Part shown: positions 43,548 to 51,704 of the stretch, one piece after another
How the letters are laid out: each line of letters begins with the position of its first letter
Position numbering within the stretch: position 1 is the first letter of the stretch
Origin: Candidatus Stoquefichus sp. SB1
Lineage (GTDB): Bacteria; Bacillota_I; Bacilli_A; Erysipelotrichales; Coprobacillaceae
Assembly: GCF_001244545.1 (NCBI RefSeq)
Contig: NZ_LN852695.1
Coordinates: forward strand, 310,001-374,000
DNA: 64,000 bases
Direction of reading: 5' to 3'
Program-made: the position numbers and the translations under genes
Notes under the pieces: generated by a model
The model's database searches: none
Seen by the model: only the letters and a program-made list of their open reading frames with translations
Told to the model about the DNA's origin: nothing

Positions 43548-44588
43548 ATGAAAAAATTATTTATATTTTTATTATCTATAATATTATGTATGCAATCACA
43601 AATAAGTTTGTCATATGCAACTGATACATGTCCTTATCACCAAATTTCATCAGAAATAAGTTTGGTTCCTGGACCTAAAGTTACTCTTAATGGTGAAATT
43701 AATGATACATATTGGGTTTTTGAAAGGAATTTAGATGCATTTAATAAAATAAATATAATTGAAAGTGAAATAATTAGTAATTTAGCTTTAATTTATGGGT
43801 TGTCCTCTCTTAGTATGGAAACATGGTATGATTATCAAACAGCACTTGATTCTTACTATCAAGATGACAACATAAGTTTCGATCAATATCAAGATTCAAA
43901 ATTAAGAATTTTTTTAGAGGTTTGTGATAATATAGAGAGAAATAATAGAATTATTCAATTATATAATAAAGAAAATTTTGATGAAGAAGATAAAGAAGAA
44001 ATGGCAATGTTATTACCTTATTTCTCTCCTTACTATAAAGATTATGCTGAGAAAAATGCAAATAACAAAAGTTCTAGAGCAAGTTTAAATTTAACAAATA
44101 TGATTAATTATGCTGAAACATGGAGCATTAATTATAATCCAGGATTTAGAAAACAGTCTTCTGACTGTACAAATTATGTTTCGCAGATTGCTAGGGCAGG
44201 AAACGCAAAGGATACACCAACAACTTCTGATACTATTAATTCTTGGTGGTGGAAGAGTTATGATGAGTATTCAATATCTTGGGTTCGTGCGGATTGGTTT
44301 GTTAAGCATTTTGGTGTTGCATATTCGTATACAAGCTTTTATGATTTTAGTATGAAAGCTTATAAAGGTGCATTTATAGCACTAGATAGTGAATTAGATG
44401 GAAAATGGAATCATTGTGCTTTTGTTACTGCAGTAGGTACAGTAGCAAACTATGGTGGCAAGACATATAGAGATTTAAAAATTTCTCAGCATACAAAAAA
44501 CTATCATGCATGGGTTAGTTCTGCTACTAATGATTGGGAAAATGCTGGAGGTATCAAAGCTGTTTTAAATGCACCAGCTGTTAAGTGA
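43548..44588 (+). CDS. Secreted amidase-domain protein (Amidase_6 type)
   Basis: This 346-residue protein has a signal peptide (MKKLFIFLLSIILCMQSQIS, cut near SYA-TD), a ~160-residue helical region and a C-terminal papain-like amidase domain: INYAETWSINYNPGFRKQSS, then DCTNYVSQIARAGN with the nucleophile Cys, and WNHCAFVTAVG supplying the His. Family members are putative wall or peptide amidases. AAGGGGAAAATT precedes the ATG. It leads a row of small exported proteins and carries promoter block C. A role in peptide processing or wall protection is possible. Confidence 0.82.
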   Translation: MKKLFIFLLSIILCMQSQISLSYATDTCPYHQISSEISLVPGPKVTLNGEINDTYWVFERNLDAFNKINIIESEIISNLALIYGLSSLSMETWYDYQTALDSYYQDDNISFDQYQDSKLRIFLEVCDNIERNNRIIQLYNKENFDEEDKEEMAMLLPYFSPYYKDYAEKNANNKSSRASLNLTNMINYAETWSINYNPGFRKQSSDCTNYVSQIARAGNAKDTPTTSDTINSWWWKSYDEYSISWVRADWFVKHFGVAYSYTSFYDFSMKAYKGAFIALDSELDGKWNHCAFVTAVGTVANYGGKTYRDLKISQHTKNYHAWVSSATNDWENAGGIKAVLNAPAVK

Positions 44589-44611
44589 TTGCTAGAAAGA
44601 GAGGATTATTT

Positions 44612-45175
44612 ATGGTAAGTAAAAAAGTGAAAATCAAACGAACTATTATTGCAGTTGTTATAATTGCAAGTATCCTTTCTTTTCTTTGGGTTTATGATTA
44701 TTATGATAATGTGACAGTTGAGCTTCCTAAGAATTTAGAAAATCTCATAAATGAAAAATTACAAGGATGGGAGTATTCTAATATGGTTATAGATGTTTCT
44801 GATAGAGTCTTTACTAGTGTATCACATAGAGTAATAAAGATTGATAAACAAAAAGATCAAACTATTGTTTATGGGCTTTTTGAGATAATGAGTTATACTC
44901 ATAGCATCGTTGAAGAAATTAAAGAAACGAAAGAATATGGTATTTATGCAGATGGCAGTAGAGAATGGCTTAAGATATATATTAAGAATGATAAGCAGGA
45001 TAAAGAATATATATCAGATATATGGTATTCAACAGGACCGGATTATGAGTTTAAACTTATGATGGAATTTCCAATAACGACATGGAGTCAATTATTTATC
45101 AGCAAAGATAAATATTATGAACAATTATACATTGAAAGTATTCAACAATTTAAAGATTATATTGGAAACAACTAA
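44612..45175 (+). CDS. Membrane-anchored hypothetical protein, paralogue 1
   Basis: The ATG at 44612 follows GAGAGG and gives 187 residues: a basic start, one helix (IIAVVIIASILSFLWVYDYY) and an extracellular domain with VFTSVSHRVIKIDKQKDQTI, VYGLFEIMSYT and MEFPITTWSQLFISKDKYYE. The same pattern is found in the next gene. It follows the amidase gene by 23 bases. The family is not recognised; lipoprotein-like immunity function is conceivable. Confidence 0.65.
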   Translation: MVSKKVKIKRTIIAVVIIASILSFLWVYDYYDNVTVELPKNLENLINEKLQGWEYSNMVIDVSDRVFTSVSHRVIKIDKQKDQTIVYGLFEIMSYTHSIVEEIKETKEYGIYADGSREWLKIYIKNDKQDKEYISDIWYSTGPDYEFKLMMEFPITTWSQLFISKDKYYEQLYIESIQQFKDYIGNN

Positions 45176-45218
45176 ATTTATATAGGTTATTAGTACAAGA
45201 TAAAAGAGAGGTGTCAGT

Positions 45219-45725
45219 ATGAATAAAAAGAAAGGGTTAATTGTTATAATTATATTTTCATTTTTAATTGGTTTATTCATTTATTTTGATAATTCTCTTG
45301 TCAAAAGTACACAAGAATTTGAAAATGAATTGAGAGAGCTTATTGTAGAGTGGAATAGTAATCCAAATCATTATGCTGATTTCACATCTGAATCTCATCG
45401 TATCTTTAAAATAAAAGAAAATGAAAATGAAAAGATTATATATGGAAGATTTTGTATAATAGAATACACGTTCTTTGAAGATGATAAAACATTACATGAG
45501 AGCGGAAGTTATAATGATTTGTTAGTTGTATATTTAGATAAAAAGAATGGAAAAATTACAAATGTATGGACACCTCAAGATGGGGATAATTATGTAAGTT
45601 CAGTTTTATCTAAGTTTCCTTTTGTTACATGGAGTAGAGCATTAATAAGATCAGAGAGATATACAGAAGCTATGCTAGAGGAATGTAACAAACAAATACT
45701 TGAATATCAATCAAAAAATAAATAA
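45219..45725 (+). CDS. Membrane-anchored hypothetical protein, paralogue 2
   Basis: This 168-residue protein has one N-terminal helix (LIVIIIFSFLIGLFIYF) and an extracellular domain with DFTSESHRIFKIKENENEKI, IYGRFCIIEYTFF and SKFPFVTWSRALIRSERYTE, matching the upstream gene throughout. AAAAGAGAGGTGTCAGT precedes the ATG. The duplication suggests a dosage-dependent or partner-specific role in the same operon. Confidence 0.65.
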   Translation: MNKKKGLIVIIIFSFLIGLFIYFDNSLVKSTQEFENELRELIVEWNSNPNHYADFTSESHRIFKIKENENEKIIYGRFCIIEYTFFEDDKTLHESGSYNDLLVVYLDKKNGKITNVWTPQDGDNYVSSVLSKFPFVTWSRALIRSERYTEAMLEECNKQILEYQSKNK

Positions 45726-45740
45726 AAGTGAGGTGGTTTC

Positions 45741-45827
45741 ATGTTAATCATTGAGGATAAAGGAATAAAAGAATATTAACATCAAAACCACTTATCAGCT
45801 TAGATAAACTTTGATAAGAGGTTATTT
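45741..45827 (+). pseudogene. Relic of a permease 3' end with its terminator
   Basis: A 12-codon frame MLIIEDKGIKEY (45741-45779) ends like the permease at 40820 (IKEY), and the following AAAACCACTTATC...GATAAGAGGTT hairpin (45784-45822) is a near copy of the terminator at 40824. GTGAGGTGGTTTC before the ATG resembles a ribosome site. This appears to be the stump of a third copy of the ABC operon lost by deletion. Confidence 0.6.
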
Positions 45828-46025
45828 TGATTAATATATTTTTGATAGTAAAAATGACTAATAACGATAGATATATAAATCAAATTATCTATTAGCAGTG
45901 ATAATAAAAAAGTAATTGATAAAGAACTTTACAAAACAAAATAGAGTACATATACTAAAGATAGAGATAGGTTTGTAATTAAGATAATTTACAATAATAA
46001 ATTTTATATGATCAGGAGGGGAACT
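45828..46025. other. Intergenic region before lipoprotein gene
   Basis: No gene is seen. AT-rich sequence; no copy of the 20-base-spaced promoter block is present here. Confidence 0.5.
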
Positions 46026-46529
46026 ATGAAAAAAATAATTATATTATTGTGTGTAATGTTTGTTTTAGTTGGATGTAATAAGGAAAAAGAAAAAGATAAT
46101 GATGTGGTAGATACACAAACAAGTCCGACAGATGTTCAACCAAATCCAACAGATAAAGACTCTGACACAAATGAAGTTATTGAAATACCGAGTGTAGCAT
46201 CTATAGCAAAGAAATTAAATATGTCTAAAAAAGATATGAATATTATTGAACAAAAGAAAAATCATTTGTTATTTTGTTTTTTTAGTGATGATTTTTCATC
46301 TTCATCTATTATTGATAATCATGCAAAAGAGTTAGAAAAAGATGGATATCAAATGACATTATATGATGGGACAATATCGTCTACTTTTGTTTTAAAAAAG
46401 GGAAATCAAACAATTTCAATCACATACATCAGTGCATTAGATGAATGGAAAGAAGTACATAAAGATGAAATGAATGTAAATGCAATTAAAGATAATGAAA
46501 ATTGTGTTTATGAAATTGTCAATCAATAG
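46026..46529 (+). CDS. Lipoprotein of unknown function
   Basis: The ATG at 46026 after AGGAGGGG gives 167 residues with a clear lipobox: MKKIIILLCVMFVLVGC, so lipidation is expected at C17. An acidic, Pro/Thr/Asp-rich linker follows, then a ~100-residue domain (VASIAKKLNMSKKDMNIIEQ ... LVLKKGNQTISITYIS-like). No family is recognised. It sits between the amidase operon and the second LytTR pair, so it may take part in the same surface response. Confidence 0.72.
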   Translation: MKKIIILLCVMFVLVGCNKEKEKDNDVVDTQTSPTDVQPNPTDKDSDTNEVIEIPSVASIAKKLNMSKKDMNIIEQKKNHLLFCFFSDDFSSSSIIDNHAKELEKDGYQMTLYDGTISSTFVLKKGNQTISITYISALDEWKEVHKDEMNVNAIKDNENCVYEIVNQ

Positions 46530-46569
46530 AGATCTGATTAAAAAAATAAAGTCATAAATTGAATTTTAT

Positions 46570-46680
46570 TTGAAATGGCAAATTGTCAAAAATGTTTGTA
46601 GTTTTTTTAATGGTTTGGCTTATACAGCAAGTTCCTCATATTCTTTTGTAATCCTATATGAGTTACATATACGAACATAA
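46570..46680 (+). pseudogene. Decayed agrD-like gene
   Basis: In frame to TAA 46680 the sequence reads LKWQIVKNVCSFFNGLAYTA, then SSSYSFVILYELHIRT. Aligned with the agrD product at 13838, K4-E28 matches K7-E31 with 12 of 25 identities (K..C.F..LA.TA..S.SF...YE). Both core cysteines are replaced (by S21 and L29), the EPEKP tail is lost, and there is no ATG or ribosome site. It lies 184 bases before the second LytTR gene, where agrD would be expected. Confidence 0.68.
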
Positions 46681-46716
46681 CTTCAAGAAAAAGTTAATTC
46701 AAAAATAAATCTATGA

Positions 46717-46777
46717 TATAATGAATGTGAAATGAAAATTTGATTCTGTTTTATGAATCAAAAAATCATTTCACATT
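46717..46777 (+). promoter_or_regulatory. Promoter-proximal long hairpin before the second LytTR gene
   Basis: A -10-like TATAAT (46717-46722) is followed at once by AATGTGAAATGA (46724-46735) and its exact complement (46766-46777), with inner TTTGATTC/GAATCAAA. The hairpin would form at the very 5' end of the transcript or act as an operator. About 85 bases of leader follow to the GTG at 46864. Confidence 0.55.
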
Positions 46778-46863
46778 TGTTATATAAAGATATATACAAA
46801 GATAAACTTTTGCACAATAATAACTGAAATAAATTCATACTCATAAATGGCAGGTGAAGAATT

Positions 46864-47562
46864 GTGAATATACTTATTATAGATGATGATTTGTGTTTTT
46901 CTAAGATAATAAAAAAAGATATTTTAAGCTTTTTTTCTGATTTTTATGATGATATTTCGATAGAAGTAATTAATACGGATTTTAAGAAAGTCGTTGAATA
47001 TTCGACTATTGATTTGATATTTTTAGATATAGATTTAAAAACAAAATATAATGGTATCAATATTGGACAATATATTCAATCTAATTTTCCAAAAGCTATA
47101 ATTGTTTTTGTTTCATCTCATGAAGAACTTGTTTTCTCTGCTCTTTCTGTTAGATTTTTTCAATTTGTTCGGAAATCTAAATATCAAACAGATATTATAA
47201 AAGTTTTAAAACAGATAAAAAAACATATAGATGAAAATATTAAAAAAACTGTAATAAGAGTTAATGGAAGAAGTCATGTTATAAAAATCAGTGAAATCAT
47301 ATATTTAATGTCTATAGGACACGATCTCATTATTAAAACTATAAATAATGAATTTACTATTTATAGTTCATTAGTCAAATTTATGAATGAAGTTGATTAT
47401 AAAGAATTAGTTCAGATTCAAAGAAATATGGTAATAAATTTAAATTTTACGAAAGATGTTACAAGAATAAAAGTGATAATGTTTGATGATGTAGAGCATA
47501 ATGTTGGTAGAAAATATCAGAATAATCTGATAGAAAAATATGAGGAGTATTTATTAAAATGA
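46864..47562 (+). CDS. AgrA-like LytTR response regulator (second)
   Basis: GTG 46864, eight bases after AGGTGA, gives 232 residues. The receiver has NILIIDDDLCF, phospho-acceptor D55 in LIFLDIDLK and the switch FVSSHEELVFSALS; the LytTR domain runs from RVNGRSHVIKISEIIYLMS to QIQRNMVINLNF. It is a full-length paralogue of the regulator at 14046. It overlaps its sensor gene by four bases. The three promoter blocks at 33351, 37612 and 43283 are its best candidate targets because they surround this gene pair and have LytTR-like repeat spacing. Confidence 0.88.
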   Translation: MNILIIDDDLCFSKIIKKDILSFFSDFYDDISIEVINTDFKKVVEYSTIDLIFLDIDLKTKYNGINIGQYIQSNFPKAIIVFVSSHEELVFSALSVRFFQFVRKSKYQTDIIKVLKQIKKHIDENIKKTVIRVNGRSHVIKISEIIYLMSIGHDLIIKTINNEFTIYSSLVKFMNEVDYKELVQIQRNMVINLNFTKDVTRIKVIMFDDVEHNVGRKYQNNLIEKYEEYLLK

Positions 47563-48785
47563 TTTTATTTGATACTATAATGACAATAATAGAAAGTGTT
47601 ATTTTATCTTATTTTAGTTTTAAAATTCTAGAAATTGAGAATAAAAAATTATTATTATTTTTTGATATCATTATTTGCTTTAGCGAAATAATGATATTTA
47701 ATTACTTTACATTGAATAATTTTATTGTATTATTTTTATTAATTTCAACCAATTTTATAATTATTTATTTAATAACAAAAGAATTTAATTTATATTATTT
47801 TATCATTCCTTCAATATTAATAGCAATCCTGCTTCTATCTGATACTCTGTCATTAGTTTTTGTTTCTTATTTATTTCAAATAAATCCAAAAGATATAGGT
47901 CTAGAAAATAATGCCATAATAGCTGTGTCCTTGGTTTCACGAGTTATTTATCTATTATTAAGTTTACTTTTTTATTTTATAGAAGAGAAACTTAATAGAA
48001 GTAAAAAAGTCATTTTAAATAAAGGTTATTGGATTATCTTTTGTGTTTTTACATTTGTCTTTTTGGGTATCTATACGATCTTATATGAATCCATTTTTTA
48101 TAATACAATTGACAATATGGTTATTTATAAAGTTTTATTTTTATTTATTATATTAATTATTTCATTTTTTATATTATATTTCCGTATACAAAAAGATTAT
48201 TATGATCATATTTTGATTAACAATGAATTGATGAAAAGTCATTATACTGAAGAAATTTATAAGGAAACAAATAAGTTATCATATAAAATACATCAAGACA
48301 AGCATCAAATGTTTTATATATTAATTAAAATTAATAATCTTTTAAAAAATAATAATCTAGATGAAGCGAGTGTGTTTATTGAAGAAGTTATTCAAAATTA
48401 TCAAACACATGAACTCTCGCAAACATTGAATAATCCAGTTTTTGATTATCATATACTCAATTATATGAATTTATTAAAGAAAAAAGGATATATTATAACT
48501 ACAATAATAACTATAAGTAATAACGAGATTTTAGAAAATATGCAAATTATTGAAATTATAAAAGATTGTATTGAAGTCATTGCTCAATATTGCATTAATG
48601 ATAAAGAATTTCATTTACAATTATATGATAACAATTCTTATTTAATTTTAAAGATGAGAACTCAAAAACAAAATCATCAAGTTCCATTATTGCAATTAAA
48701 TAAGATAAATATTATAAGAAAAGCTGAAATTATAACCAATGGAGACAATGAAATTGAACTAAGAGTATTATTGTTTACTGAATAA
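47559..48785 (+). CDS. AgrC-like sensor with degenerate ATPase domain (second)
   Basis: This 408-residue protein matches the first AgrC-like sensor in length and plan: six helices in ~1-210, then the candidate phospho-His H249 in KIHQDKHQMFYILIK and a long helical part. The expected N-box is replaced by IIEIIKDCIEVIAQYC and no glycine boxes are seen, so it too lacks a recognisable ATP site. With no intact agrB or agrD beside it, its ligand is unknown; it could listen to the AgrD product from 13838 or to a foreign peptide. Confidence 0.75.
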   Translation: MILFDTIMTIIESVILSYFSFKILEIENKKLLLFFDIIICFSEIMIFNYFTLNNFIVLFLLISTNFIIIYLITKEFNLYYFIIPSILIAILLLSDTLSLVFVSYLFQINPKDIGLENNAIIAVSLVSRVIYLLLSLLFYFIEEKLNRSKKVILNKGYWIIFCVFTFVFLGIYTILYESIFYNTIDNMVIYKVLFLFIILIISFFILYFRIQKDYYDHILINNELMKSHYTEEIYKETNKLSYKIHQDKHQMFYILIKINNLLKNNNLDEASVFIEEVIQNYQTHELSQTLNNPVFDYHILNYMNLLKKKGYIITTIITISNNEILENMQIIEIIKDCIEVIAQYCINDKEFHLQLYDNNSYLILKMRTQKQNHQVPLLQLNKINIIRKAEIITNGDNEIELRVLLFTE

Positions 48786-48836
48786 AAGTTCTAAAGATAT
48801 GAAAAACAGTCAAATAGTTATTGAGTATATAAAAGA

Positions 48837-48871
48837 AAATTCCCTTGCTAAATAAATCAGCGAGGGAATTT
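48837..48871. terminator. Bidirectional terminator
   Basis: AAATTCCCTTGCT pairs with AGCGAGGGAATTT (one wobble) around AAATAAATC. It ends the second agr-like pair and faces the minus-strand gene. Confidence 0.8.
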
Positions 48872-48940
48872 ATGTTATAAAATATAAAAGTTTAACTACA
48901 TATAAAATTATTAGTAATAAGATTAAAAGATATTTAAATG

Positions 48941-49357
48941 TTAGTCAACAATATACAATTTATCCGTATAAAGTAATTGATTTCCATTTTCATATTGACC
49001 AACAACAGCATGTTTTCCATTAACAAATTCACCAGTAAATGTAAAAGACATTTGCTGATCATTATCATAACCAACAACCTTAGCTGCAATCATTGTAAGT
49101 GGAGTCCCACCTTTAGGATTTGTGATTTTTTTAAGAGCATTTAAAACACTTAAAAAACTTATATTGCTTTCAAAATCAATCCATTTTGATAAATCTATTG
49201 GTAAACAAAGTTTATCATCAATGATTTGTAAATCTTCTTCTTTAATGATTTGTAATGATCTACAATTATATTGAAAGACATCCAATACTTTACGTTTAGA
49301 TAGTGTTTCAAATTCGAAACGAGAATGACTTATATTTTGAATCATATGTTCTTTCAT
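48941..49357 (-). CDS. Hypothetical protein
   Basis: This 138-residue soluble protein starts MKEHMIQNISHSRFEFETLS with AAAGGAGATAGC upstream on its strand. It has a mixed alpha/beta look, with LSVLNALKKITNPKGGTPLT and MSFTFTGEFVNGKHAVVGQY as the most characteristic stretches. I do not recognise a family. It stands alone between a terminator and a divergent gene. Confidence 0.65.
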   Translation of the reverse strand: MKEHMIQNISHSRFEFETLSKRKVLDVFQYNCRSLQIIKEEDLQIIDDKLCLPIDLSKWIDFESNISFLSVLNALKKITNPKGGTPLTMIAAKVVGYDNDQQMSFTFTGEFVNGKHAVVGQYENGNQLLYTDKLYIVD

Positions 49358-49514
49358 AGCTATCTCCTTTGTTATTATCTATGATAATTATATCATGAAT
49401 AATAATGAAATGACTTAAAAATATTGGAAATATATATTTCTAAAGATAAGTCAAATGATTTCATTGTTGAGATTATATTTCTATGATAAAATTTATTGAG
49501 AAAGAAGGGCTAAA

Positions 49515-49880
49515 ATGATCATTGATTATAAAAGAAATGAAGATTATTACAAAGATTATGTTCCTTGTGATTGTGAACTCTGTCAAAATTATTATCGTCA
49601 TATTGTAAATTGTTATCCTAAAGTCGCAGAATATTTAGACTCAATGGGAGTAGATGTTTTGAAACCATTTGAATTAGTGCCTATTGAATATGAAGAAAAG
49701 AAAATGATAGAGTATATTGGTTGTCAATATGTTGTTTTTGGTGAATGTGATAATCATGTTAAAAAGAATATAGATAATATACGATTTTATTATAATATTG
49801 ATACTCATCCTTCAGATGAACATATTAAAGATAAACATTTTATTATAGAGTTTGGTCCTATTGTATTAGAGTGGAGGTAG
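49515..49880 (+). CDS. Hypothetical cysteine-motif protein
   Basis: This 121-residue protein has a CDCELCQNYYRHI motif near residue 19 and YPKVAEYLDSMGVDVLKPFE, a pattern I have seen in uncharacterised small Firmicute proteins but cannot name. The three clustered cysteines could bind metal. AGAAAGAAGGGCTAAA precedes the ATG, and it ends four bases before the glucosidase gene, so they are probably co-transcribed. Confidence 0.65.
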   Translation: MIIDYKRNEDYYKDYVPCDCELCQNYYRHIVNCYPKVAEYLDSMGVDVLKPFELVPIEYEEKKMIEYIGCQYVVFGECDNHVKKNIDNIRFYYNIDTHPSDEHIKDKHFIIEFGPIVLEWR

Positions 49881-49884
49881 AAAA

Positions 49885-51546
49885 ATGAAAGCATGGTGGA
49901 AAGAAAGTGTTATTTATCAGATTTATCCAAAGAGTTTTTGTGATAGTAATGGGGATGGAATAGGGGATATTCCAGGAATTATATCTAAGTTAGATTATTT
50001 AAAGGATTTAGGAATTGATATTATATGGTTATCACCTGTTTATCAGTCACCTCAAGTAGATAATGGATATGATATTAGTAATTATGAGGCTATTTCTAAA
50101 GATTTTGGAACAATGGAAGATTTTAAATGTTTACTTAAGGAAGCCCATGATCGTAAGATAAAAATAGTCATGGATTTGGTTGTTAATCATACATCTGATG
50201 AGCATCAATGGTTTATTGAAAGTCGAAAAAGCAAGAATAATCAATATCGAGATTATTATATTTGGAAAGAAGGCAAGAACCATCAAGAACCTAATAATTG
50301 GGCTTCTGTTTTTTCTGGTTCAGCATGGCAGTATGATAAGACAACAGATATGTACTACTTACATTTGTATTCATCTAAACAACCTGATTTGAATTGGGAA
50401 AACGAAACATTGCGTAAAGAGATATATCATATGATGCGATGGTGGTTAGATAAAGGAATTGATGGCTTTAGAATGGATGTCATTAATAAAATCAGTAAAG
50501 TGCAAACTTATGAAGATGTTTTACCACAAACACAACAATATATGAGACCATCAAAATATGTTAGTAATGGACCACGCATTCATGAATTCCTTAAAGAAAT
50601 GAATAAAGAGGTTTTATCTTTATATGATGTTATGACTGTTGGTGAAATTACTGCTTGTTCAATTGAAGAAGCCAAACAATATACAGGTGATCAAGAACAT
50701 GAACTAAGCATGTTGTTTCAATTTGAACATATGGATGTTGATTTAGGAGAGTATGGGAAATGGAGCCCTCTGCCATTAAATTTAGTTAAACTTAAACAAG
50801 TGCTTACAAAGTGGCAATGTGGATTAGCTGATTATGGATGGAATAGTTTATTTTGGGATAATCATGATCAGCCACGTGTTGTGTCAAGATTTGGTAATAC
50901 TGAAAAATATTGGAAGCAATCTGCTAAAATGCTTGCGACTGCATTACATTTTCTCAAAGGAACACCTTATATTTATCAAGGTGAGGAATTAGGAATGACC
51001 AATTATCCATTTTGCTCTTTGGAAGAATGTCAAGATGTTGAAGTCTTCAATGCTTATCAAGAATTAGTTGTAGAAAAAAAGGTTTTAAGTCATGAGGAAA
51101 TGATGCAAGGCATTTGTGCAAATAGCCGTGATAATGCCAGAACACCAATGCAATGGAATAATCAGGGAAATGCTGGATTTACAAGTGGTATACCATGGAT
51201 GAAAGTTAATCCTAATTATCAAAAGATTAATGCTAAGGCACAGATAGATGATCCTGATTCCATCTATCACTATTATCAAAAACTTATCCAATTGCGCCAT
51301 ACTATGCCTATTATGGTTTATGGGAAATATACATTATTAGAAGAAAGTCATCCTGATCTCTATATTTATACACGTGAGTATGAAAATGAGAAAATCATAG
51401 TTATAACGAATTTCTCAGAAAATGAATATGAGTATGAATTAGGTGAATATTGTTTTGGAACATTATTAATTGCAAATGAAGATATTGAAGTTCAAGAAAA
51501 ACTCCATATACATCCTTATGGTGCTTATGTCATTAAACGTCTATAA
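49885..51546 (+). CDS. malL: Oligo-1,6-glucosidase/alpha-glucosidase (GH13)
   Basis: This 553-residue cytoplasmic enzyme starts KAWWKESVIYQIYPKSFCDS, with the GH13 conserved regions DLVVNHTSDEH, DGFRMDVINKIS (nucleophile Asp), VGEITACS (acid Glu) and WDNHDQPRVVSRFG (third Asp). The VIN after the nucleophile and the overall length match oligo-1,6-glucosidases that cleave isomaltose-type sugars; trehalose-6-phosphate hydrolase is a related alternative. GTGGAGG stands before the ATG. No transporter is adjacent. Confidence 0.9.
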   Translation: MKAWWKESVIYQIYPKSFCDSNGDGIGDIPGIISKLDYLKDLGIDIIWLSPVYQSPQVDNGYDISNYEAISKDFGTMEDFKCLLKEAHDRKIKIVMDLVVNHTSDEHQWFIESRKSKNNQYRDYYIWKEGKNHQEPNNWASVFSGSAWQYDKTTDMYYLHLYSSKQPDLNWENETLRKEIYHMMRWWLDKGIDGFRMDVINKISKVQTYEDVLPQTQQYMRPSKYVSNGPRIHEFLKEMNKEVLSLYDVMTVGEITACSIEEAKQYTGDQEHELSMLFQFEHMDVDLGEYGKWSPLPLNLVKLKQVLTKWQCGLADYGWNSLFWDNHDQPRVVSRFGNTEKYWKQSAKMLATALHFLKGTPYIYQGEELGMTNYPFCSLEECQDVEVFNAYQELVVEKKVLSHEEMMQGICANSRDNARTPMQWNNQGNAGFTSGIPWMKVNPNYQKINAKAQIDDPDSIYHYYQKLIQLRHTMPIMVYGKYTLLEESHPDLYIYTREYENEKIIVITNFSENEYEYELGEYCFGTLLIANEDIEVQEKLHIHPYGAYVIKRL

Positions 51547-51565
51547 ATGTTGATTGATAATAGGA

Positions 51566-51600
51566 ATATTGGGCATGCTTCAAAGGAGTATGCCCAATAT
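51566..51600 (+). terminator. Hairpin after the glucosidase gene
   Basis: ATATTGGGCAT pairs perfectly with ATGCCCAATAT; a weak T-rich tract follows. Confidence 0.65.
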
Positions 51601-51704
51601 TTAAAAATCTTTGATATTGTTTGTCTTAAACTCTCTATTATATATAGGAAAAGAGAGGAAGAACTGAATGAATTATGATAGAGTATATAAAGGAGTTTGA
51701 TAGA

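Larger units (their letters stand above)
46530..46863 (+). other. Leader region of the second LytTR gene
   Basis: The region has no intact gene. It contains the decayed agrD (46570-46680), a -10-like TATAAT and the long hairpin at 46724-46777, then about 85 AT-rich bases and the AGGTGA ribosome site of the regulator. Confidence 0.55.
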
